From: Thinopyrum elongatum
Taxonomy: Eukaryota > Streptophyta > Magnoliopsida > Poales > Poaceae
NCBI GenBank assembly: GCA_011799875.1
Contig: CM022298.1
Coordinates: forward strand, 725,554,181-725,618,180
Length of the DNA: 64,000 bases
Direction of reading: 5' to 3'
Shown: in pieces, positions 11,294 to 20,727 of the stretch
Position numbering within the stretch: the stretch's first letter is position 1
Layout of the letters: the number at the start of each line of letters is the position of its first letter
The notes under the pieces: generated by a model
Seen by the model: the letters and a program-made list of their open reading frames with translations, nothing else
Databases searched by the model: none
Told to the model about the DNA's origin: nothing
Translations under genes and position numbers: made by a program

Positions 11294-14200
11294 TGTAACA
11301 CCCCTGTGTAAAAGCCACTGTGATCAACTGCTGATAATGCCAAGTCATCTCCATTTGCAGTGCCTAATCACTTTGGTGAAATTAACTCAAAATTCAAAAG
11401 TAAAAGTAAAAGTTGTTCCAAAGTGGAAACTAAAATGTTCATTAAATAGAAAATATTCCAAAACAATTAGGTGTTAAGGAATACAACATCACTCATTAAC
11501 AAGGATGGGCATTATCAATTACAACAGCACCAATTCAGCATTTTTAAATGCTATTCCATTTTTGGGAAAATTCAAAAGAGTTCCAAAGATTCCCAAACTT
11601 TTTGTGGCACTGCCTAAAAACATCAGGGAATTAGTGGGACACTTCCCATATTTTTCCTAAGCTAATAGGATGCCCAAACAATTCTTTTCCGCTCTCTGTA
11701 AAATAAAAATAATAAAAGAAACAGAAACAGAAATGAGATAAAAGAAAGAAAGGGGGAGAAGGCCACTTACCTGTTCCCTGGGCCGTGCAACAGTGGCCGG
11801 CCCAGCCCAATTCCACCAACTCTCCCCTCCGTGTCGTTGTCTCCATGGACGACGGCGCTCCGTCAACCGCAGCGCGCCACCGCGACGGGGAGCAGGAGCG
11901 CGAGGGGATAAGGCCGCGCCGGGCCGTTCCTCCTGGCCTCCCTCGCCACTTCTTCTCCCCCTGTTTTTTCCCTCGAACGCCCCCGCCTCGCAGATCCTCT
12001 CTGTCCGAGTGCGCTCGCCGCCGTTGCTCCGTCAGCCTCGCGGCTACCGGCGTCCTTGAGCCTCTCTGTGGAGTCCAGAAGCTTCGCCGGCACCTGCTTC
12101 TTCCTCCTCGACCACGCGAACGAGCTGCAGGCCACTGCAACGCCCGGAGTTGACCGATCCCCATCTCGGAACACGGAAGCTCGCCGGCGTCGATCTCCTG
12201 CACTGCAGCTCCTAAGCTTCCATCGGACCATCGTGCGTCCACTCGGTGAGCTCCGCTCCCTTCCCCGTTCTCCACCTTGCACGAGCACGAGCCGTAGCTA
12301 GCTAACCGCGCCGCCGCGCTATGACCTCCCGAACGGAGCTCCGCCGCCGTGACTGCTGCCGTCGCAGTAGTGCTCGTCGTTGCCCGTTGAGCTCACCAAC
12401 GAGCTCCGAGCGGCTCTCTGAAGCCGCCTATGCCCTCTGCTTGATTCCCTGAGCCCCGTAGCAGCGAGTTCGCGGGAGCCCGATTCTGGCCGCCGCGGCA
12501 CCTCGACGTCCGGCCACTTTCGGTCGCCCTCGCGGCCGCACGTTAGCTCCACTCGATGCGCCGCACCTCGCTCTTTCGAACGCGACCAAAAACACACGAT
12601 TCAGAGCACCACAGCGGAAGCCCGAGTCTCTCCGGCGAGGTTGCTGCCGCGGGAGCTCGCCGGAGCCGTCTCCGGCGCCGCTGCCACGTGGACTGACCAG
12701 TGGGGCCCGCCTGAGTCGCTGACCGATGGGCCCCGCGCCATGGTTGACTCGTTGACCGCGGTCAGCGCCGCTGATGTGGCGGTCCAGTGTCACTGACACA
12801 TGGGCCCCACTTCAATAAACTAATTAAAATAAATAAATGAATAGATAAATAATTAGTTTAGCTAATTAAGTGGCTAAGCACTCACTGACATATGGGGCCC
12901 ACCCCCTAATTAACTCTGTTAGTTTAATTAACACACTGTTAATCTTAACAGAGACTGACATGTGGGTCCCACTGGACCCACATGTCAGGTTTGACTCTGG
13001 TCAGCGTCACTATTGACTGCTGATGTCATTCACACCTCATGCTGACGTCACATATCAATTTCTGTTAAAATAAATAAATTTCAGAAAATCATTTAAACTT
13101 CAAAAATTTGTAACTTTTAAACCGTAGCTCAGATTAAAAAACTTAAAACATGAAATTTGCTCAGAACGACGAGACGAATCCAAATATGCGGTCCGTTCGT
13201 CCGCCACACGTCCCTAACATAGCGAACCTGCAACCATTCCCCTCCTTTTGACTGTCCGAAATGCCGGACACCGAGAATACTTTCCCGGATGTTTTTCTCT
13301 TTCGCTCGTATTACCTAGCCCTGCGATAGAACACCGCTAGCTCTGCTTGTTAACATGTCATGCACCTGTTGCTTTGTATTTACTGTTCTTCCCCCTCTTC
13401 TCTCTCGTTAGATCCCGGTACCGACGTAGTCTCCGAGATCGATGCAGCTCCAGTGATTGGCTACACCACCGACGACCTTGCCCTTGCCGCCGAGCAACTA
13501 GGCAAGCCCCCCCTTTGATCATCCCGATATTGCCTATTCTATTTTCTCATGCTTGCATTAGAATTTGCTACTGTTACTGCTATCCTATATCTGCTGCATA
13601 GCCTGTTTATTGTAACCTGCTGTTGATACCTTACTGTTATCCTAAACTGTTTAGAATAGACTAGGTAGAGACCCATCAGAGACCCCCACTTGTCCTGACT
13701 GTCCTGCTGGATTCTCAGAAGACCCGATCAACGGGATCGAAGACCAGACCCCGGCACCGCACCTAACTTTCCCCTTAGTTGCTCGACACTACTGGGTTAC
13801 TATCGAGTGCCGAGGGTGATACCTCGTCAGCACTTCTGATGATAACCTTGTAGGTTAGTTGATCGGTCGTGGTAAGCGAGGGTGATACCTCCTACACCAC
13901 CCCCGATATTGACAAAGCCGCGCAACACCCCACGTGTGGACCTCGAGGGTGATGCCTCCTACGTCCATCTAGATGTTACATCAGGTGGGAGTCCAACGAG
14001 GGTGATGCCTCGGATTCCCCTTGATATGGTGACCACACGGATGCCTTACATTACTGTTGACACTGATGTTTGGAAAGGCGGGTCGACCCTGAGGGGTACC
14101 CGCGAATGATGGATAGATACCCGTGAGTTATTCTATGAGGCGCGGCCGGGCATTCTTAGCCCTTGCAGCTAGTCCTCGAGACGGGGCGATGGGGTCACAT

Positions 14201-15431
14201 CGATCGTGAGTCTCTGCTCGTTTCCACAAGCCCCTAGTCCTAACGATTTGGATATTTGATCCGAGCAGGCCTCTGACCTGATAGCACTAACCATCACGTG
14301 GGCATAGTATGGGCGTTCTACATCGTAACATCAGCAGAAAGCTCTGTCAGACGTCCAGTTCAGCTTTGTGGCACGGTCGGATCGTACCGGCCTTTCGTGG
14401 CGGTGCTGGTATCCACCCTGCACACAACGACCCGGAGGGCGAGGGGCGATGGCCCAAGACCCCCTTGTGCTTAGGAGGTAGACCGGCGGGGACCTCTCTG
14501 CTGAGCTGTAGGTAGGGTTGCGGTGTATCGTTTGGCCGAGGCCGGGCATGACCCAGAAAAGTGTGTCCGGCCGGAGTTAATCAAGCGTGGTGGGTAAGTT
14601 GGTGCACCCCTGCAGGGAAGAACACATCTATCGATAGCCGGTCCTACGGTAAAGGACACTCGGAGTTGTATCCCGATCGATATAGCTAGAACTTGAGATG
14701 ATACCTGGATATGTGGCTCTGGGATCGCTTTCTCGCAGGGAGTCGAGGAAGGATCTCTGGGCGAGACTGTTACTTGATACTATTACTACTTTACATTATG
14801 CTGATCTGCACTCTTCTAATGCTGCAAGACCAATGAAGATGCTGAATATGCTAGTCTTCACTAGGACTAGGTTTTCCCCCTCTATTCTGGCATTTCTGCA
14901 GCCCAGTCCACATATACAGCCTCCCTTTGATAATGTTGCATATGTAGTGTAGATCCTTGGCTTGCTGAGTACTTTAGATGAGTACTCACGGTTGCTTTAC
15001 TTTCTTTTTCCCCCATTTTCATTTGATGCAACCAGCTGACAGAGCCCCTGAGACAGCTGCCCCGCCGACGACTTCCACTACTTCCCCGAGGTTGAATCCT
15101 TCTACAAGTTGGCCGACGTCCAGGAGTAGGAACGGAGGGTCCCAGGCAGGAGGCCTGTGCCTTTCGATCGTAGTGTTTTATTTTTGTCCCGCCTTTCTAA
15201 AGGCTTCTCTGTTTTCTGTTTTATATCTGTACACAGATATCTAACGCTACCGCTAATGCTTGTTGTCATCAAGCTTTGTATTCGAGCCCTCGAGGCCCTG
15301 GCTTGTAATAAATGCTTGTATGATTTTGTTTATGTTTAGAGTTGTGTTGTGATATCTTCAAGTGAGTCCTTAGGCTTGATCGTGTGCATTTGCGTGTATG
15401 ATTATTGCACGATCGAGCCGGGGGCGTCACA
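11294..15431 (+). repeat. 3' LTR (4138 bp) of the Gypsy element
   Basis: Begins TGTAACACCCC and ends GGCGTCACA, then the TSD ATAGA. It is colinear with the 5' LTR apart from two indels of about 28 bases and scattered substitutions. An AATAAA lies near 15308. The GC-rich block carries one extra base in a T run near 11966 relative to the 5' copy, which breaks a long open frame there. Confidence 0.92.
13412..15129 (+). other. Exon-like blocks of the 3' LTR
   Basis: Block 1 (13412-13501) is open over 90 bases with the acceptor CTCGTTAG and a GCAAGC donor. Its final bases read CTAG rather than CCAG. Block 2 (15036-15129) has the same one-base deletion as the 5' LTR, so the defect predates or accompanied the insertion of this element. 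Between them lie the hairpin array (about 13811-14013) and other non-coding LTR sequence. Confidence 0.45.
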
Positions 15432-15604
15432 ATAGACATGGCAACTTTTAACCAAAAAAAATTCGTCAAAATATATTGATATGAGATCTAGTTTCGAAGG
15501 TCTCGTCGCGACGGATTTAATGGTAAAAACGGATCTTTAATCGGATTTTTCATTTAAGAGATAAAACATTTTAAAAACTAAAAATCCGAAAAGATTCCCA
15601 CATA
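15432..15604. repeat. Right arm of the inverted-repeat element
   Basis: After the TSD ATAGA the sequence continues CATGGCAACT, joining the ATGGCAA-rich left half. It then runs as the reverse complement of about 1636-1790, through TCTAGTTT, CGACGGATTTAA and AATCCG, to GATTCC near 15599. The agreement confirms that the retrotransposon split a single element. Confidence 0.55.
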
Positions 15605-16255
15605 CATGCATGGGGTACATATAACGCTACCGCTAGGATCGATCACCGTGCATGTGCGAGTGTCTCGGCCGCCTAGCTGCTCCTATCCGATGCGTACAAG
15701 AGACACTTTGTTTATATATATACCCCATGTCGCACGAAAAGAGAGGGTGCCTTCTTTTGTGAGACTAGCATATATGCCTGTGCGTTGCAATGAGAGAGAT
15801 ATTAGTGTGTCCATCAGAACGTTCATCAACACGGCACGACAACATCCAAACAATGCCATCCGGCGACTTACGGGGGGCGCAAGCCAAGGTCTTAAACACA
15901 TTAGAAAAAAATGCTCAATTAGGGCGCTTGCTTTTCCTCATTAAAATCGGATTAGTAATTTGAAAAAATTAGTTTAATATTTCAGACTACTGGACTTCGA
16001 AAGGATTAATAATTGTGCACCTCGCTTTCTTTGTCTTTTGCGCATCTTTGATTGGTATGCCTAATTTCCCATAACATGCATCCGTCAGGCACCTCTTGCA
16101 GAACGAGAGCTACCTATGTCTCATTTTAACTCACACACCGTTGGATTTTACGCCGAGATTCATAGTGGTATTTTTTTGTTTAATTAATCAAATAGAGTAG
16201 AACTTAGAGGAGACTTTCTCATCTAGATGTTAGCAAATTCGTATGATATATCCCA

Positions 16256-16288
<33 letters not shown>

Positions 16289-16406
16289 GTGAGAGAGAGA
16301 GAACGTGTTTCACGTAAACAAATTAAAAATATATGCTGCAGCCTTTTCTTTCAGAAGATCATGTACCCGGTTGCAGTTGGAACAGATAGGAATTTCTATA
16401 TCCGAG
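15605..16406. other. Unassigned spacer between nested elements
   Basis: No gene is supported. A TATATATA stretch lies near 15710. An ATATGCCTGTGCGTTGCAA motif at about 15770-15790 matches a phrase I recall as common in grass repeats, but no element ends are visible. The MULE TSD copy ACCGCCGCC closes the interval at 16407-16415. Confidence 0.5.
16255..16303 (+). repeat. (GT)n(GA)n microsatellite
   Basis: A compound dinucleotide repeat: about five GT units followed by more than fifteen GA units, with one interruption. Confidence 0.95.
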
Positions 16407-16415
16407 ACCGCCGCC

Positions 16416-16506
16416 GCTATTTTTTTTAAATAATACATTTTTTTTAATAAATTTGAAAAATAATACACGGATTGAAAATTTTGTAAAAATAATACACCGT
16501 CGGCCT
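16416..16506 (+). repeat. Left terminal inverted repeat of the MULE
   Basis: AT-rich outer part followed by AATAATACACCGTCGGCCT. It matches the reverse complement of 25665-25755 with few differences (one A gap, GGATTG versus GATTTG, GTAAAAA versus GCAAAAA). Confidence 0.9.
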
Positions 16507-16548
16507 CTAATAAGCCGACAGGGTCCAGTCGGCTTATTAGAGGCCGAC
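16499..16548. repeat. 21-bp perfect palindrome at the left MULE end
   Basis: Arms GTCGGCCTCTAATAAGCCGA-C (16499-16519) and their exact reverse complement (16528-16548) surround an 8-base loop. Each arm is itself bounded by GTCGGC and GCCGAC. Further GTCGGC...GCCGAC units follow to about 16680, with AGGGTCC/GGACCCT able to pair in an alternative fold. Confidence 0.9.
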
Positions 16549-16934
16549 AGGACCCTGTCGGCTTCCTCTGGGCCGACAAGTGGCTACGTTGCCGCGTGGA
16601 CGCGTCAGTCGGCCGGGCAGCCTCCTGTCGGCTTCCTCTGGGCCGATTGCCCACCTGTCGGCCTCGCCGAAGCCGACAGGGGCGCATACGCCAGCCCGCG
16701 CGCCCGCAGCTCCCCTGGCCGCCCGTGGCACTTTTCCTGGCCGGCTGGTGCCCTTTTCTTTCCCTTTCACTTTATCTTTTCTTTCTTTCACTTCCTTGTC
16801 TTCTCCTTTCACTTCCTTGTCTCCTCCTTTCACTTTCTTCCTCCTCCTTTCACTTCCTTGCCTCCTCCTTCCTGCTGCCCGTAGCTTTCTTCTTCCTTCA
16901 CTTCTTCCTTCCTTCTTCAGTTCATGTCTTCTAA

Positions 16935-17186
16935 CCGAAACTACGCCAAATTAATACCCATTTTCTAGCCGATTTCTTCCCCGTTTTCCACCGTAGTAGG
17001 AGGAGGCAAGGAAGACCTCGATCTCGCGATGGGATAGCTCGTGGTGGTGGAGGTGGAGGTGGTGGAGGAGGGGGTGCTGCACGTGGAGGTGGTGGTGGAG
17101 GTGGAGGTGGTGGAGGAGGGGGTGTTGCACGTGGTGGTGGAGGAGGGGGTGCTGCACGTGGAGGTGGTGGTGGTGCTCTCCGGTGA
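16935..17186 (+). other. Gly/Arg-rich open frame, possible upstream exon of MURA
   Basis: The open frame from 16935 to the TGA at 17184-17186 encodes a basic segment (RSRRRQGRPRSRDGIAR) followed by poly-Gly blocks separated by AAR, VAR and AAR, resembling an RGG-type nucleic-acid-binding tail. A donor-like CG|GTGATT at 17183 would leave phase 2. The acceptor TATTTTAG before 17714 would rejoin exactly in the MURA frame (then SADM...). There is no in-frame ATG, so coding status is unproven. A plain GGT/GGA trinucleotide expansion is the alternative. Confidence 0.35.
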
Positions 17187-17284
17187 TTGAGGGGCGTCGT
17201 TCGTTCGTCGTTTCTTCTCACGCTTCAAGGGTATAATATAAGTTAAATTTTTGTGTGTCATATTATTTGTGCGATTTTCTAGTT

Positions 17285-17600
17285 GGTTCGGTAATATATC
17301 ATAACATATTTAGTTGGTCCGATAATATTTTTTTGTCAAGTATTTACGTGTCCGTTAATATTTAGGTATCCGGTAATATATAGTTGTCTGTTAATATTTA
17401 GGTATCTGGTAATATATAGTTGTCTGTTAATATTTAGGTGTCTGGTAATATTTAGGTGACCGGTAATAATATATAGGTGACCGGTAATATTTAGGTGACC
17501 GGTAATATTTAGGTGACCGGTAATATATAGGCGTCCGGTAATGTAGAGTTGTCCGTTATTATTTAGGCGTCCGATAATATTTATGTGTCTGGAATATTTT
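17285..17600 (+). repeat. AT-rich minisatellite
   Basis: About fifteen degenerate tandem units of roughly 18-20 bases built on GGTAATATTTAGGTGACC, with TCCG/TCTG variants. It sits just upstream of the MURA start. Confidence 0.85.
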
Positions 17601-17721
17601 TAGATGTCTGATATTTCAGTTTATGAATATTTTTAAGTGCACCGATAATATCCCATAATATATTATAAGTTTGACTTGTTGCTTAATAGATATTCATGTT
17701 GAATATTTTAGGTCGGCAGAT

Positions 17722-20460
17722 ATGTCAGATGTAGTGAAGTTCACTTTTTTCTACGGTCATGGTACTGTCCAAACAAATCAGTTGGGAGTTGATCTTAGTG
17801 AGTTCGAGAACATCGTGGTGCCAATTAGTGCCCCTCAAACATGGTCTGTTAGTCAGTTGACAGAGTGGTTGACAAAATGTTTAGGGTATAATATTGAAAC
17901 TCACACCGTCGGTGTTCATGCATTGTGGAGCCGGTCAAGTTCAAACATTTTCTTTTATTTGAGGCCAATCGAGCGGGACTCTCAGTGGGTGCGCTGGTTG
18001 CAAGGATGTGCAAAAAGGATAGTAAATCCTTGCGCCTTAGTGCTTCTTGTCCTGAAGGAGGACAGTGCCCCTGAAGGCGAGGGTGGTTATGATCCTGGTC
18101 AGAGCAGTGCCCCTGAAGGCGAGGGTGGTTATGATCCGTCAAATGATGGATATGATGACCACGAATCAGGGCAGAGTAGTCAGGTAGAAGGAGGAAATGC
18201 TGATGGTTATGACGTTGGCCAGGTTGATGCTGACGAGGTAGATGGCCAAATGCAAAACCTGATGGAAGATGAAGATACAGATGTTGATATTGGTCATGCT
18301 GATAATTCCGACGAGTCGGATGAAGATGAGAACGTAGAGGTGGTGCCTAATCCTGCAGCATGGAATCATGACTTCTCATCTGCAATGACCGTGAATGATG
18401 GCCATGATTCTGCCTGGCAATATCACCAGAACAACATTGCGACGGGTGGTATGTACCCCAACAAGGAAGCTCTGAAGGATGCAATAACTCAGTGGGCAAT
18501 GTCCACGCAAAGGGTTTTGAGAGCTGCCGTGTCTAGTCAAATTTTTTTGACAATGGTATGCAAGAACAATGATTGTCCCGTGAGGGTGCATGGCTATCTC
18601 CCAAAGTATGGCACAAGTTGGGTGATCAGTGACTTCGTACAGCACACATGTGTTATTCCGTATATCCCTCAAGATCATGGTAACCTTTCATCCACGCTTA
18701 TTGCTCGATTGCTTTACAGCGAGATAGTGGAGAGCAAAGCGATGGAAGTGAAGGCTATCCAGACAAAAGTCTTCGTCAGGTTCCATTACAGAATTTCTTA
18801 TGGCAAGGCTTGGAGGGCTAAGCAGATGGCGCTTGAGCAGAGATTTGGTTCGTATATCGATGCATATGACTGTGTTGTCCATCTCCTCCGCACACTGCAG
18901 TACCGGAATCCAGGCACCTATATTAACATCCAAGACTTGCACATGCCTGAGTTCCCAACTGTGATGGTGCTGCATCGATTGTTCTTCTCTTTCGGTGTAT
19001 GCATCGAAGCTTTCAGTCATTGTAGACCGGTGGTATGTGTAGATGGCACATTTCGCACTGGCAAGTACAAGGGTCAGATCCTCACCGCCATTGGTCAAGA
19101 CGGTCAAAATCAAGTAGTCCCACTAGCATTTGCTTTTGTGGAGAGCGAGAATATTGAAAGTTGGACTTGGTTCTTCAGGCAACTGAAAATAGCAGTTGTG
19201 AAGGATAAGCCGAATGTGTGCATCCTTCATGACAGGCATGCAGGTATACTGAGTGCGATAAGGACACTGACAAACCCTGGGCCTGATGAGCCAACTCCAT
19301 GGCAGGACCTGCAGAGCCGTTGGTGCATGCGTCACCTGGGGGCCAATTTCTTCTCGCAGTTCAGAAATAAGAACCTTATGAATCTATTCAAAAAACTTTG
19401 CAAGCAGAACCAGGAATGGAAGTACATGAAGATACGTGAGAGACTTAATGTGTGCACTCTGAGACATGTTAGGGACAGGAAAGCTGCAAGAGCTGCAGCT
19501 GTGAGGGCACATGTAGAAGCAGGAGCTGCATAGTTAGCAACAGGACCAGCGGCCGAGGAGGAAGAACCTGTTGGGCTTTGTGATTTGCCAGGATTTGACC
19601 CACCTGGTACTAGGAGAAGGCTTGGCAGGACGATTAAAACATTTGAGGAGTGGATAGAGCATGAGCCTCTAGAGAGGTGGTCTTTGCTGCATGACACACA
19701 TGGAGCAAGGTATGGTGTCATGACTACCAACCTAGCTGAAACTTATAACTTTGTCCTCAGAGGAAACCGTGCTTTGCCACTGACAGCAATCGTTGAGGGT
19801 ATTTTCTATGGCACGGTGAAGTATTTCAGAGATAGACGTCAAGCAGCAGAGTTGCATATCACAAACAACCCGAACACACGTTATTGTGAAAGGGTTATGA
19901 AGTACATGAATGATAAGATGCGGAAAGCTAGGACTCACACTGTAGTCCCCATCGGAAATCAAGAAAGAAGGTTTGAGGTCCGATTAGCCAACAACAAATT
20001 CGGATGTGGAAATCAGGTGTTGACGCATGAGGTGAAAATTGGCAATGAAGTCAGGCCAATGTGTGAGTGCACATGCAACAAACCGAAGTTGCTTCATCTA
20101 CCTTGCTCTCATGTACTTGCTGCTTGCGGGCAGCTAGGACTTGACGCAATCTCTTTTGTGTCTCCATATTTCCTGAAAGAATCCGTGGTCAATACCTGGA
20201 CAGGTGAGTTGCAGGGATTTCAATCAATGGGTAACTTCACGACTGTTAACCCTGTTGAAAGGCGGTACATTCCAGACCCACGGAATATGCGTACAAGCAG
20301 AGGCAGACGTCAGACTCAGCGCATCCGGAATGATATGGATGAATCTGAAGCCGGAGGGCCAACTATTCAATGCATTCTATGCAATGAATTTGGCCACAGG
20401 GACACTAATTGTCCCACCTTCGTGATTGGGCGTGGACGAGGAAACCAGGGACGAAGATGA
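17722..20460 (+). pseudogene. MURA-type transposase with one in-frame stop
   Basis: The DDE transposase expected to bind the terminal repeats and cut and rejoin the MULE. I take the ATG at 17722 (MSDVVKFTFFYGHG), since the frame continues upstream only into leader-like sequence. From it the domains are: an N-terminal domain; an acidic linker with a tandem SAPEGEGGYDP duplication (about 115-145); a MuDR DNA-binding domain (about 250-320); a MULE catalytic core with Asp 441 (CVDGTF), Asp 504 (LHDRHAG) and Glu 673 (NLAETYNF); a SWIM zinc finger (CECTC...CSH, from 781); and a C-terminal CCHC knuckle (from 884). A TAG at 19531-19533 (codon 604) falls between the second Asp and the Glu; the frame is otherwise open to 20460, 912 codons in all. 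TAG is one change from CAG. Without readthrough the product lacks the catalytic Glu. Confidence 0.92.
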
Positions 20461-20498
20461 AGAAGAGGGAGAGGAGGGAGAGGAAGAAACTAGCGTAC

Positions 20499-20696
20499 GT
20501 GTGGCACTCTGTTTAATTATGTAATAAGTGTGGCACTCTGTTAAATTTGTATTAAGTGTGGCACTCTGTTTAATTTGTATTAAGTGTGGCACTCTGTTAA
20601 ATTTGTGTTAAGTGTGGCACTCTGTTTAATTATGTAATAAGTGTGGCACTCTGTTTAATTTGTATTAAGTGTGGCACTTTGTTTAAATTTGTATGG
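20499..20696 (+). repeat. Minisatellite, seven units of about 30 bp
   Basis: Units read AAGTGTGGCACTCTGTTTAA followed by TTTGTATT or TTATGTAAT. The array occupies the spacer between the MURA stop and the PMD gene, so it is likely MURA 3' UTR and PMD leader. Confidence 0.92.
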
Positions 20697-20727
20697 TGTG
20701 TGCAACTGTGTTTTCATAAGTGCAGGA

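Larger units (their letters stand above)
2103..15431 (+). mobile_element. Complete Ty3/Gypsy chromovirus-type LTR retrotransposon
   Basis: A 13.3-kb element with LTRs at 2103-6238 and 11294-15431. Both begin TGTAACACCC and end CACA, and they are flanked by a perfect 5-bp TSD, ATAGA (2098-2102 and 15432-15436). A methionine-initiator tRNA primer binding site follows the 5' LTR and a purine-rich tract precedes the 3' LTR. The internal gag-pol frame has the Gypsy order protease, RT, RNase H, integrase and ends in a chromodomain-like segment, as in the Tekay/Del branch. It is defective through a stop at 10431. In one compared 240-base stretch (5041-5280 versus its 3' partner) I count nine LTR differences, so the insertion is not recent. 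It sits inside an older inverted-repeat element. Confidence 0.93.
16549..17721 (+). other. MULE 5' region: CT-rich tract and untranslated leader
   Basis: From about 16750 to 16925 there is a CT-rich low-complexity tract with repeated TTTCACTTCC and CTCCTCC units. It is followed by the glycine-codon repeat at 16935-17186 and the AT-rich minisatellite. This is the likely promoter and leader (possibly intron-containing) of the transposase gene. No clear TATA box was identified. Confidence 0.45.

Noticed and set aside
2103..15431. Assignment to a named wheat Gypsy family
   Set aside because: The lineage is clear from domains, but I cannot confirm a family name without a repeat database.
16931..17261. 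Proline-, His- and Ser/Thr-rich minus-strand frames
   Set aside because: Products of the GGT/GGA trinucleotide repeat read in three frames; none has a domain or start context.
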